This document shows, piece after piece, positions 38,801 through 46,995 of a DNA stretch of 64,000 nt. Made by a program: the position numbers and the translations under genes. Each line of letters starts with the position of its first letter. The first letter of the stretch is position 1. The notes beneath the pieces were generated by a model that did no database searches, had not been told where the DNA came from, and saw nothing but the letters and a program-made list of their open reading frames with translations. Source of the DNA: Pseudidiomarina indica (lineage in GTDB: Bacteria > Pseudomonadota > Gammaproteobacteria > Enterobacterales > Alteromonadaceae); assembly GCF_900104245.1 (NCBI RefSeq), contig NZ_FMXN01000006.1:1-64000 (forward strand), written 5' to 3'.

Positions 38801-39907
38801 GTGTTTCCAAACCCTGCGGCAACCGACAGTAATGCTAGCAAATTGGTGAGCGGCACTTTTACTCCTAGCGGTGGCAATACCGGGCACTATATCGGCCACG
38901 ATAACCAATGGTTGGAGGCGGGAACTTTCAATCTACAAGCTGCTGCCATTGATTTTCTCGGTGCCGGTGATGCCGTCGAGCGTCCAGCCATCCCCACCGG
39001 ACGCTTTATTCCAGCGGCATTTGCGCTCGATCTGACATTTTCCAACGTGACCGATAGCTGTCCCGCTGGTGGTTTCACCTACATGGGTGAACCTGCCATC
39101 TCATTACAATATCAGCTGCGTGCTTTAAATACCTTGGGGCAGGTGACTAAAAACTACGATACGGCGCGTTATGCTCAAGCCAATGCCGATACGGCAACGA
39201 TCAAAGTCATCGCCAGCAGCCTCACTGATGTGGCTACCGATGAATTTGATCAGCGTGTGAGCATGACGGCACACCAACAATGGCAAGATGGCACCTTGAC
39301 CGTTATCGATTCAGCGGCGGCATTTTTGCGCCATCCAGTGCCAGCATTGATCGATGGCCCCTACCCTCAATTAAGGTTTGGCTTGCAGGTCGAAAATAAC
39401 GGCTTAGATACGATTGACTGGCACGCCGATCAGGTACTCTTTACCAGTGTGCAAGGAAATGCGGCTCAAATTCCAGGAAGCATTCATGCGGTGTATGGCC
39501 GCACTCTATTAGTGGACGTCTATGGACCTGACGTTGAGAACTTAGCCATAGTAATGCGCAACGAATACTTTGATGGGCATGGCTTTATCACCAACATCGA
39601 TGACAATTGCTTTGCTTACGACGCCGCTAACCTGAATATTTTAGCCGACCCAGCCGGCCTCAATGCAACGGCTGGAGGTGCGAGCACTGGCATCTTGGTT
39701 AACGGTGAGGTGCCTGCCGGCACTTGGTGGTGGCAAGCCCCCGGTGCCGTAGGCGAGTTTATCTTTGAGTATGATACTCAACCTTGGCTAGAATTTGATT
39801 GGAGTAATGACTCCAGTCTGCCCCTTGAAGATCCCTCAGCCACCGCCGGTTTTGGCCAGTACCGTGGTAATGATCGTATTATCTTTTGGTTAGAGCGGCG
39901 CAACTAG
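35855..39907 (+). CDS. mshQ: Large MSHA-associated surface protein MshQ
   Basis: MshQ is the largest MSHA-locus product and is thought to be an extracellular, adhesin-like protein. This one has 1350 residues. A signal peptide (about 1-25) is followed by about 300 residues of short Asn/Gly/Ser-rich repeats with a polymer-forming beta-helix look (TTNSNVTIDGSIDAG, NTDSNVTIGGSVSG). A Pro-Gly linker (PDPGPGPGPSPGDQ) follows near residue 385. A second beta-rich domain has 'FGNNTNFQGGALTPGNITFG' style repeats, and the rest resembles the DUF6701 C-terminus found in MshQ. GGAGG lies 7 nt before the ATG. The C-terminus ends in a short basic stretch (FWLERRN). Confidence 0.85.
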   Translation: MRHFNNLALLVIALVLSLASESVAAATYNLKQNVPPGCTQQGNNPVFCSNGLNLKWNDIIDASQVLVINVTGDVNLQNAQINVGSNAGVTINATGNITTGSDFAMRGSLNADGNVSFGSRSQLVGNVSASQITTNSNVTIDGSIDAGSVTLRSGNNISGNVMSSTTVNTDSNVTIGGSVSGTAVILGSQNSVTGPVTGSLSVSLLSPGSQYGNNIISNGPVFIGSGNQVNGNISGTDITTDSHVNLTGNITATGIFDLASGSQVTGNVNAGSVRIRASNSDITGDVSSAGDILIESGSGITGSAVSGDTIKMLDANAYITGDATATNEIIIGWAGSIGGDATAPHIRNDSGNKDPVGGGEYCDSSSSRFQNHAFACTAAPPDPGPGPGPSPGDQCELFNDLADYGIVGSSGFYAGNNSEINNNNIVGKGNTPTPIGLVATIDLDFPPLNPAVFPSFSSPGTELKNETNTPPGTYGTIFTDKNNGFSSTSGGGTYYIDTIRFSTNNNTLELGPGDYFVKNMILGNNSSINISPAGLVRIYVLNGITGGNDISFNTNGSVGNLVVYLYEGADFTVGNYCNGGNNCPKFTFNGLIYSPYATTDITFGNNTNFQGGALTPGNITFGNNTEITYTPEVQAAVVDALGCAPVDAEVHHYRLLHTTETVACYAAVVQVQACADATCSATFDDPVGITVTAALANSSWQGGDISSSSGTSANLNFSNGSGLAGLRNSSGGTAVLTLSNATPTAVEATECYDLSGTTATSCEVTFNLAGLVIVGAAPDLPLATQIAGDDFNSVLRAVRTNTTTGACEARLEGAQTVNLGMECLNPGACQAGQSYTINGTAIGLNNAGNVTNYEPVNVTFDANGNAPLVANNYSDVGLLRLHAQIDLAEGAENPPAVPDPAMTLTGQSMNDFVVKPYRLVAAAIDDESNFVIASGAAPQPVFKAAGEPFSVIVQGQNSDGAVTPNFGNEFPTTTVTAGFHSMVFPNPAATDSNASKLVSGTFTPSGGNTGHYIGHDNQWLEAGTFNLQAAAIDFLGAGDAVERPAIPTGRFIPAAFALDLTFSNVTDSCPAGGFTYMGEPAISLQYQLRALNTLGQVTKNYDTARYAQANADTATIKVIASSLTDVATDEFDQRVSMTAHQQWQDGTLTVIDSAAAFLRHPVPALIDGPYPQLRFGLQVENNGLDTIDWHADQVLFTSVQGNAAQIPGSIHAVYGRTLLVDVYGPDVENLAIVMRNEYFDGHGFITNIDDNCFAYDAANLNILADPAGLNATAGGASTGILVNGEVPAGTWWWQAPGAVGEFIFEYDTQPWLEFDWSNDSSLPLEDPSATAGFGQYRGNDRIIFWLERRN

Positions 39908-39962
39908 AGCAGTTTTGACAACCTTGTTAGAGTCGTTGTTATCGAGCTGCGGTTACGGCGCC

Positions 39963-40512
39963 TCAATAATTATTGTTATGGTTTGCTCTTCGGTACTGTT
40001 CTAGCTGCAAATTGCTCGCTTTGGTTACGACCAAGGAAAACTGACGTTCTTCTGTATAAGCAGAACCCACCAAGGTCAAATCAATAACGATTTCGTCATC
40101 GTGCTTAGCAAAGGCGTATTCATCTAAAATACCGCTAAAATCACGACCTTCAATAGCACTGCCTTGGTTTACCGAAAGTTCAATTAAGCGGGTTAGGCAA
40201 GGTTACGTTGGTAGCTGCACTAATCTACAAAAAAATAAGGGCTCTGTCATACCAAGCGGCGCCCGAGACAAGGTCACCGGCACCAAGACTTCGGTATCCC
40301 CAGCAACAAAGTCAATCTGTTCAGAAAAAGCGACGAAATGCTCACCTGTTAGTCAGTAAGGATACAGTTGGATAAGGGTTCGCGCTGCCCCCAGGTTGTT
40401 GGTCGGGATGCTCACTACCGCAGCCGCTGATTAATGCCATCAGCGCCAGCACTGCCAGCACCGGCTTCAAGAAAGCACTACCACTGAATTGTTTCGTCCA
40501 CTACATACTCAT
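39963..40512 (-). pseudogene. Decayed lipoprotein gene with a Calx-beta-like domain
   Basis: The minus strand reads as a broken lipoprotein of about 180 residues. It has AAAGGA followed by ATG AGT ATG, then a TAG at codon 4. After that comes a perfect lipoprotein signal peptide (FLKPVLAVLALMALISGC) and a linker. After a frameshift near 40370 comes FVAFSEQIDFVAGDTEVLVPV. After one more in-frame TAA near 40203 comes RDFSGILDEYAFAKHDDEIVIDL and a final ERQFSLVVTKASN. The last part follows the Calx-beta repeat pattern. There are thus two nonsense codons and one frameshift. The gene fills most of the otherwise gene-free 798 bases between mshQ and mshA. No intact copy is seen in the window. Confidence 0.7.
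40499..40509 (-). repeat. Right arm of an 11-bp inverted repeat flanking mshDOPQ
   Basis: CACTACATACT is the exact reverse complement of 33862-33872. It covers codons 2-5 of the decayed lipoprotein gene, including its early TAG. If it marks an inversion breakpoint, the breakpoint cut the 5' end of that gene. Confidence 0.45.
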
Positions 40513-40654
40513 GATCCTTTTGCCACCATCTTAATAACAACTTTTTAACCATACCTCAATTGCTTACAGCTGGGTACCACAAAAGCGTAGAGTTCAGGGT
40601 TGAATTTGGCATTATTCATTGTAATCAACTGCCCACTCGCTAAACGCCAGCCAA

Positions 40655-40684
40655 TAAAAAAGCCAACAAGCAACGCTTGTTGGC
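40655..40684 (-). terminator. Rho-independent terminator after mshA
   Basis: An 11-bp stem on the minus strand (AGCCAACAAGC/GCTTGTTGGCT) is followed by TTTTTTATTGG, about 20 bases after the mshA stop. A strong terminator fits a highly expressed major pilin gene at the end of the leftward msh transcript. Confidence 0.92.
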
Positions 40685-40705
40685 TTTTCGCTAGCTTGTT
40701 AGTGA

Positions 40706-41221
40706 TTAACAGCCATCATCCTCGATATCTATAGTCGGTTCAGCATTAGCTGAAGCCGAATCAGTGTATTTCAAGTAGCATGCTGCTGCTTCAACGCCAT
40801 CAGCATCATTTGAAGCTAATGTAATATCGGAAGAAATCACATAATAAACACCTGGGGTGGTAGGCGTACCAGGAGCTGTCTCGGTGTAATTGCCAGCCGT
40901 TTTTACAATAAAAGTAAAGTCTGCGGCATCCAAAATTTCTTTTAAGTCCGCCGCCTGTACATAACCGTTATAAGTATTGACGGTAGTATTTCCACGAACT
41001 TTAACAGTAGAAGCGCCTAGAGTTGCGCCTTGGATTGATGCACGACCATAAACCATTTGGTTTGCACCTTTAATGCTACCCTCAATACCTTTTAGGGTTG
41101 CAACACGAGCATCTGACGAGAAGTTAAAGAACTGTGGTGCTGCAGTGACAGCTAAGATACCTAATACCACGATTACAATGATCAGTTCGATCAAGGTAAA
41201 ACCTTTTTGTTGTGTTTTCAT
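40706..41221 (-). CDS. mshA: MSHA major pilin MshA
   Basis: This is the major structural subunit of the MSHA pilus. It is a classic prepilin: MKTQQKG^FTLIELIIVIVVLGIL, then an alpha1 extension running into APQFFNFSSDARVATLKG. The C-terminal part carries a Cys pair (residues in AAACYLKY and the terminal DDGC) for the disulphide loop. I chose the ATG at 41221 (171 residues) with AAAGGA upstream over 41230. It lies between mshB and a strong terminator. mshA and mshB are easy to confuse, and the position next to the terminator and the Cys loop favour mshA. Confidence 0.9.
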   Translation of the reverse strand: MKTQQKGFTLIELIIVIVVLGILAVTAAPQFFNFSSDARVATLKGIEGSIKGANQMVYGRASIQGATLGASTVKVRGNTTVNTYNGYVQAADLKEILDAADFTFIVKTAGNYTETAPGTPTTPGVYYVISSDITLASNDADGVEAAACYLKYTDSASANAEPTIDIEDDGC

Positions 41222-41276
41222 GTAGCACATCCTTTTAAAAAATGGGAATCCCCAAACTTAATGAATAAAACGAACC

Positions 41277-41879
41277 TTAATTATTACTAAAAATACTCAC
41301 CCCACCCGTGCGAGGGTTGTATACAAACGCATTACCGACGCTTAGGTAATCAGTTCCGCTAGGAGCCGATGCTAAGTTTTTAATAGTATTTGCGAGGTAG
41401 TACACGCAAATATCATTAACCCCGTTACTCTCACGTACCACGTAGTAACGGTTTTCACCCAACAGGGTAAAACTGGTGGTGGCTGTAGGTGCCCCCTGCA
41501 AAATTGCCTGCATGAGTGTGCGGCAATCTTCGCTGGTCATATTTAAATCGTGGGCGTCTAAGTTGTTGTTCCCACTCACCGGATAGCCCGTGCTGCCATC
41601 AACATTCACGGTAATGCCATCCATGATCACTTCGGCGCCAGCGCCATCCGCATTCCCTTTGGGTCGGCCGCGTAATTCCCATTCCGCTCGCACCAACCCG
41701 ACAGCACTGGCAAAACCACCAGCAACACCTTCAACCGCGGCATCTTCCGCGTCTGCGGTCACGCTAGTAAAACGAGGCAATGCAGAGGCTGCAAGCAGCC
41801 CTAGAATTACGACAACAATGATTAATTCAATCAATGTGAAACCACCATTTCTTAGTGGTTGAACCGGCTGATGCGTCAT
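41277..41879 (-). CDS. mshB: MSHA pilin MshB
   Basis: MshB is a minor pilin of the MSHA system. It has the leader LRNGG^FTLIELIIVVVILGLL, followed by SALPRFTSVTADAEDAAVEG and a 200-residue prepilin with EWELRGRP, as seen in MshB. It is located between mshG and mshA. The usual small mshF between mshG and mshB is absent: only 105 bases separate mshG and mshB. Confidence 0.88.
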   Translation of the reverse strand: MTHQPVQPLRNGGFTLIELIIVVVILGLLAASALPRFTSVTADAEDAAVEGVAGGFASAVGLVRAEWELRGRPKGNADGAGAEVIMDGITVNVDGSTGYPVSGNNNLDAHDLNMTSEDCRTLMQAILQGAPTATTSFTLLGENRYYVVRESNGVNDICVYYLANTIKNLASAPSGTDYLSVGNAFVYNPRTGGVSIFSNN

Positions 41880-41984
41880 CCTATTTCCCTAGTAATTTCC
41901 GTTGTGCATATTATCAACGGCACCCAATTTTTTCGCAAAAATTAAAAGTTAAGCCCAATTGTTAATTTTGCGTTAATTCTCGTT

Positions 41985-43208
41985 TCATCGCCCTTGGTAT
42001 GCGTTCATCATGTCCCACAAGGGTGAAAATATTCCGGACGCCATAACAGAAATCATAACTGCAACAATTGCCAGCATAATAGGCTCAATTTTGGCGGTCA
42101 GACTTTTTAAATCGTAGTCCACTTCACGTTCGTAGTACTCCGCCACTTCGTTCAGCATTTCATCAATACGCCCGGTTTCTTCACCAACTTGCAACATCTG
42201 TAACACCAACGGGGTAAACAGTTGACTACTACGGGCCACGCGCGACAGGCTTTCACCCCGCTCAATGTTGCGGCGCATATCATTAATTTTTTGCCCCATC
42301 CAACGGTTATCGACTGCATCGGCCACCAGTCCAAGCGCTTGGGTAAGTGGCACGCCGGCACGCAGCATGGTGCCAAAGCTCCGAGAGAATCGGGTCAGCA
42401 AGGTCCGAAAAATAATGTCGCCCACCAAGGGCATCCGCACCTTGAGATAATCCCACCGAATCTCACCGTCAGGCGTATGAATGTACCGATAAACACTATA
42501 GACAGTGAGTCCGATTCCCGCTAATAACAAAAACCACCAGTGAACAAAGAAGTCCGACGTGCCGATCAGAATTCGAGTGGTTAAGGGTAATTCGGCATCA
42601 AATCGCGCGAACATACTGGCAAACGATGGAATCACAAACAGGTTTAAGATGAACATGGCGATGACAATGGTGATCAAGATAAAGGTGGGATACCGCATGG
42701 CGGTTTTCACCTGTTTCCGAGTATCTTGTTCCTTTTGCATATATTCCGTCAGTTGCATGAATGACTGTTCGAGCTGACCGGTGTTTTCGCCTACATGAAC
42801 AATGGCAACAAACAAGCGGGGGAATACCTTTGGGTGGGCCGCCATGGCCATGCTAAGTGGTCGCCCGCGTTCCAATTGCTCAACCACATCCGCTAAAACC
42901 TTGCCCAAACGACGGTTACCGGTGTTTTCGGCCAGCCCTTGCATAGCCCGTAACAGCGGAATCCCTGCTTTGGTTAAAGCGTACATTTGCCGAGTAAAAA
43001 CAATCAAATCATCACTGCTAATACCGGTGCCAAATAACTCGGAAACATCCAACTGAAAGCTGCTGGGCGCCTTATAAGGAGTTACTTGAATGGGAGTAAT
43101 GCCGCGCCGAATTAAGTTATCGGCCGCCCCCGCCTCCGAGTTGGCTTCTACCTCACCCTGCACCAACTGGCCATGCTCATTACGCCCACGATAGGAATAG
43201 TTAGCCAT
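41985..43208 (-). CDS. mshG: MSHA inner-membrane platform protein MshG
   Basis: MshG is the PilC/GspF-type inner-membrane platform protein of the pilus machine. It has two GspF domains (each opening FTRQMYALTKAGIPLLRAM or FSRSFGTMLRAGVPLTQAL) and three transmembrane segments. The ATG at 43208 gives MANYSYRGRNEHGQLVQG and 407 residues. It overlaps mshE by 8 bases. Confidence 0.95.
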   Translation of the reverse strand: MANYSYRGRNEHGQLVQGEVEANSEAGAADNLIRRGITPIQVTPYKAPSSFQLDVSELFGTGISSDDLIVFTRQMYALTKAGIPLLRAMQGLAENTGNRRLGKVLADVVEQLERGRPLSMAMAAHPKVFPRLFVAIVHVGENTGQLEQSFMQLTEYMQKEQDTRKQVKTAMRYPTFILITIVIAMFILNLFVIPSFASMFARFDAELPLTTRILIGTSDFFVHWWFLLLAGIGLTVYSVYRYIHTPDGEIRWDYLKVRMPLVGDIIFRTLLTRFSRSFGTMLRAGVPLTQALGLVADAVDNRWMGQKINDMRRNIERGESLSRVARSSQLFTPLVLQMLQVGEETGRIDEMLNEVAEYYEREVDYDLKSLTAKIEPIMLAIVAVMISVMASGIFSPLWDMMNAYQGR

Positions 43209-44964
43209 GGGTGGTCTCGCCGCCTTCATTTATTGCCGTAATGCGAAGCTCTTGTTCTTCAACGGTTTCGGCTAGGAACAACACTTCGTCGACAGTGGTG
43301 ATCCCCTGCAACGCATAGTCCAACGCAACTTGCGCCAGCGGTTTAAACCCGGGGGTTGCTTTGGCAGCTCGGGCGAAATCACGCATATTGCCTTCCCGCA
43401 ACGCATCCACCATGGCTTCATTCACCTCTAAGAGTTCAAACACCCCAATTCGGCCTTTGTACCCCGTATCGTGACAGTTTCGACAACCGCGTCCTTGAAC
43501 AAACCGCGTATCATCGGCGGTAATGCTGGGATTCATTCGCTGCAGCAGTGCTAATTGCTGGGGTTCTAACGTCGCGGGGCCTTGACACACCTGGCACACC
43601 CGACGAATCAATCGCTGAGCTAACACCCCGCGTAAGGCTGCCCCCACTAAATAAGGGGCCGCTCCCATGTCGATTAACCGCAAGGCGCTGGTAATCGAAT
43701 CGTTGGTGTGCAAAGTAGTTAAAACCAAGTGTCCGGTAATTGCCCCGCGTAAACCAATTTCAACAGTTTCTTGGTCCCGCATTTCCCCCACCATGATAAT
43801 GTCCGGGTCTTGCCGCAGCGTGGTTCGCAGAACATTCGAAAAGGAGAGGCCGATTTTGGGGTTCACTTGCACTTGTGAAATCCGTGGCAGGCGATATTCA
43901 ACCGGGTCTTCAACGGTAATAATTTTCTTTTCCGCACGGTTCAGTTCGCTGAGTGCGCCATACAGGGTGGTGGTTTTCCCCGAGCCAGTCGGTCCGGTGA
44001 CCACAAACATTCCGTATGGGCGATGCACTAATTGGCGCACGCGGCGCAAAATGTCCGCCGGCATGCCGGTTTGCTCTAAATCCAATAAGCCGGCTGATTG
44101 GTCCAGTAACCGCATGACACAGGATTCACCATGCTGAATTGGCATGGTTGAAACCCGCACGTCAATACTGCGGCCGCGCACTTTCATATTGAAACGGCCA
44201 TCTTGTGGAAGTCGTTTCTCGGAAATATCTAAACCTGCCATCAGTTTCAGGCGTAACACCAGTGCATTGGCAATATTGGCTTCGGTCAACACGTTTTCCT
44301 GCAACACGCCATCAACCCGCATCCGAATCCGCAGGGCATTGTCGTCGGGTTCAATATGAATATCCGAGGCACGAACTTGAACTGCATCGGTAAAAATCGA
44401 TTGCAGTAATTTGGCAACGGTGGCGTCATCGGCTTCTGCATCCAACGATAAAGCGCCAAGATCAAACTCGGTGCCTTCTTCCGTTTCGGTTTGCAGTTCT
44501 TTCGCAAAATGAACAATATCTTTGGTGCGGCGGTACAAGTTATCGAAAGCAGCATGCAATTGGTTATCAGAAACCACTGCCAAACGCATTTTGCGCGGTT
44601 GCAGGTAATTTGAAATCGTATCAACGGCGGCTAGATCGGCCGGGTCACTCATGGCGACCAATGCGGTGTCATCATCGGCATCAATCACCAACGCTCGGTG
44701 GCGACGGGCTTGCACCTCTGGCACTAAGTTTACCGCTGTTTGAGCAATTTTACGCTCGTGTAAGTCCAGCAGTGGAATATCCATCTGCTTGGCTAAGAAT
44801 TCCAACAACGCCCGCTCGGAGATCAGTCCTAAATCAATCAGGGTCACCCCTAACTTACGGCCGTTAATACGCTGATCATCCAGTGCTTGTTGCAGTTGTT
44901 CTTCGGTAATCAGCTGATGTTGTACCAACAAGTCGCCTAAGCGCATTTTCAAACGAGGGCGCAT
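43201..44964 (-). CDS. mshE: MSHA pilus extension ATPase MshE
   Basis: MshE is the hexameric assembly ATPase, PilB/GspE type. The N-terminal MshEN domain (RLGDLLVQHQLITEEQLQQAL and LGVTLIDLGLISE) binds cyclic di-GMP in V. cholerae and Pseudomonas homologues. Walker A is GPTGSGKTTT, the Asp box is IITVEDPVEY and the zinc tetracysteine lies at CQVCQGP ... GCRNCHDTGYKG. The 587 residues match the family. It begins 1 base after mshN. A c-di-GMP enzyme gene lies about 9 kb away in this window. Confidence 0.96.
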   Translation of the reverse strand: MRPRLKMRLGDLLVQHQLITEEQLQQALDDQRINGRKLGVTLIDLGLISERALLEFLAKQMDIPLLDLHERKIAQTAVNLVPEVQARRHRALVIDADDDTALVAMSDPADLAAVDTISNYLQPRKMRLAVVSDNQLHAAFDNLYRRTKDIVHFAKELQTETEEGTEFDLGALSLDAEADDATVAKLLQSIFTDAVQVRASDIHIEPDDNALRIRMRVDGVLQENVLTEANIANALVLRLKLMAGLDISEKRLPQDGRFNMKVRGRSIDVRVSTMPIQHGESCVMRLLDQSAGLLDLEQTGMPADILRRVRQLVHRPYGMFVVTGPTGSGKTTTLYGALSELNRAEKKIITVEDPVEYRLPRISQVQVNPKIGLSFSNVLRTTLRQDPDIIMVGEMRDQETVEIGLRGAITGHLVLTTLHTNDSITSALRLIDMGAAPYLVGAALRGVLAQRLIRRVCQVCQGPATLEPQQLALLQRMNPSITADDTRFVQGRGCRNCHDTGYKGRIGVFELLEVNEAMVDALREGNMRDFARAAKATPGFKPLAQVALDYALQGITTVDEVLFLAETVEEQELRITAINEGGETTHG

Positions 44965-44965
44965 C

Positions 44966-46057
44966 TTAATTCATCTCCTTCACCAAGGGAGCCAGCACAG
45001 CAATACGGTCATTGATGTAGTTCCGCGCTTCCGCCGTTAGATCCAATTGCTGACGCGCTTGCTCATAAGCTGCGAGTGCCGCCACAGGTTCCTTGGCATC
45101 TTCATAGGCAACGGCCGCGGCTAACCACCAACGCCCTTGCGGCGCTATACGAGCGAGTTCGCGATAATCATTTGCCGCTTCGCCATGTAAGCCCAACCGC
45201 TGGGCAGCCATGGCTCGAAGTTCTAATAGTTCCGTGGCTTCCGGCGTGCCTACACGAATATTGGTTAGCGCCGAATACGCTTGTTCAACGTAGCCCACCC
45301 GCTCCAATATCTTGGCGTACATGAGCTGCCACGCGGGTTCATCCGGCCTTGCTTCTAAGCCCTGTTCCAACAATAGTAACGCCCGCGATGACAGGCCTCG
45401 TCCATACCAATAGGCCGCCAGCTCACTGCGAATTGTGACGTTAAGAGGTTCCAAAATCAGCGCTTGCTCGAATAACTCTTGCGCCACATCGCGGTCACCG
45501 CGCAACAATGCTTCGCGCGCACGGCGTAAATTCACTGACGCCAATTGCTCCGCTGTGAGTTCCACGCGCTCCACTTTCATGCTAGCGGCCGGTGCAGGCT
45601 CTTGCTGCGGTGTGGGCTCTGACGCAATGGCAAGGTCGGGTGTGCTGGGTGGTTCAGGTTGAGTCATTTCAGCCGCAGCGGTTGCAGGAACCGACGGCTG
45701 TTGCGGCAATGGAATTGGAATAGGCTGCGGAACCATGACTTGGTTCGGCTGCTCGTCGACCATGGCGAGCGGCTCGGCTGAGGTTTTAGCAGATGTCTCA
45801 ACGGCTGGCTCAACCATCGACTCAATGGCCGCCACCACGCTGGATTCTGTAGTGGCTGAGTCTCGCACCAAGGATTCTTGCCCTTCATGCAGCACCGCGC
45901 GCAAGCCAAGAATCGCCAAAATAACGATGGCACCGATAAGCAATACGCGCAGCCAACGGGTTGGATGCGGCGCGATTGCAGCCGCTGGTGCAGTTGTCGT
46001 TGTTTGGCGCTGCTCACGCCGGTCTAAATCGCGCAGCATGCGATTGATCACGCTCAT
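44966..46057 (-). CDS. mshN: MSHA biogenesis protein MshN (TPR)
   Basis: MshN is a single-span inner-membrane protein with periplasmic TPR repeats. It starts MSVINRMLRDLDRREQ at 46057, in keeping with the family. A transmembrane helix (about 38-57) is followed by a Pro/Gln/Glu-rich linker and TPR-like helices (RGDRDVAQELFEQALILEP). Its start overlaps the mshM stop by 4 bases. A longer frame to 46147 is rejected. Confidence 0.9.
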   Translation of the reverse strand: MSVINRMLRDLDRREQRQTTTTAPAAAIAPHPTRWLRVLLIGAIVILAILGLRAVLHEGQESLVRDSATTESSVVAAIESMVEPAVETSAKTSAEPLAMVDEQPNQVMVPQPIPIPLPQQPSVPATAAAEMTQPEPPSTPDLAIASEPTPQQEPAPAASMKVERVELTAEQLASVNLRRAREALLRGDRDVAQELFEQALILEPLNVTIRSELAAYWYGRGLSSRALLLLEQGLEARPDEPAWQLMYAKILERVGYVEQAYSALTNIRVGTPEATELLELRAMAAQRLGLHGEAANDYRELARIAPQGRWWLAAAVAYEDAKEPVAALAAYEQARQQLDLTAEARNYINDRIAVLAPLVKEMN

Positions 46058-46971
46058 AATAGATACTCCGCAAACCATCCCATGGACCACGCCACCCCTA
46101 AGAATAAGAATAATAGCAAACCGCCCCCCACTCCCCAGGCTAACCAACGAGGCGGTAACGGTGTGGCATCCTCTGTGTCGGCGACTGCCAGTCGCATCTG
46201 TTGAGGGGTAATCACATAAGTGCCTTCCCCGTAACTCAACAGCAATACTTTATGACATAACACGTTAATCAGCCGTGGAATACCTCGGCTCGACCGATGC
46301 ATCATGGCAACAATTCGAGGCGACATTAATGGCGGGCCTTTGTAGCCAGCCACCTGCATCCGATGGGAAATATAGGTCGCGACTTCGGGCAAGCTCATGG
46401 CACGCAAGTGATAGCTAAATGAAATCCGTTGGCGGAGCTGGCGATGAGCTCGTTGCGCCAAGCGCTCATCCAACTCTGGCTGACCAAACAGCACAATCTG
46501 CAGTAACTTTCGTGACTCTGTCTCTAAATTAGAAATCAGCCGTAACGCTTCCAGACTTTCACTGGGGAGTGCTTGGGCTTCGTCCAGCACAATCAGCACG
46601 ATTTGGCCTTGTTGATTAATTTCTAGCAAACGTTGCTGTAAAGCGTGACTGAGCCATTGCTGACTCGGCTCACCCTCTACATTCACCTGCAATTCTTGGG
46701 CGATTTGCAGCCGCAGTTCATCAGGCTGCAAATACGGATTAGGAATGTAAGCACTCACATACTTGGATGGCAACTCATTGAGCAATTTTCGGCACAGCAA
46801 GGTTTTCCCAGTGCCGACTTCACCAACCACTTTGATAAACCCTTCCCCGGTACTTAACGCCGTCACCAACACTTCAAGTGCCGCACGATGGCCGTCAAGA
46901 TCGCAATAAAAGTCCGTATTCGGGGTTAACGTAAACGGTGGTTCACGTAAGCCAAAATGGTTTTGGTACAT
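46054..46971 (-). CDS. mshM: MSHA biogenesis ATPase MshM (ExeA/GspA-like)
   Basis: MshM is an AAA-type ATPase related to ExeA. Its start YQNHFGLREPPFTLTPNTDFYC is the family signature. It has Walker A GEVGTGKT (50-57), Walker B IVLIVLDEAQALP and a C-terminal membrane span (WLAWGVGGGLLLFLFLGVAW). The 305 residues are standard. It is thought to help insert or organise the secretin and peptidoglycan. Confidence 0.94.
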   Translation of the reverse strand: MYQNHFGLREPPFTLTPNTDFYCDLDGHRAALEVLVTALSTGEGFIKVVGEVGTGKTLLCRKLLNELPSKYVSAYIPNPYLQPDELRLQIAQELQVNVEGEPSQQWLSHALQQRLLEINQQGQIVLIVLDEAQALPSESLEALRLISNLETESRKLLQIVLFGQPELDERLAQRAHRQLRQRISFSYHLRAMSLPEVATYISHRMQVAGYKGPPLMSPRIVAMMHRSSRGIPRLINVLCHKVLLLSYGEGTYVITPQQMRLAVADTEDATPLPPRWLAWGVGGGLLLFLFLGVAWSMGWFAEYLL

Positions 46972-46995
46972 GCGCCGCTCCCATGCTGTTGCAGG

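Noticed and set aside
33862-40509. A site-specific invertible DNA switch of the Hin/Gin type
   Set aside because: The flanking repeat is only 11 bp and no invertase or recombinase gene is in the window, so I report the inversion but not a dedicated switch.
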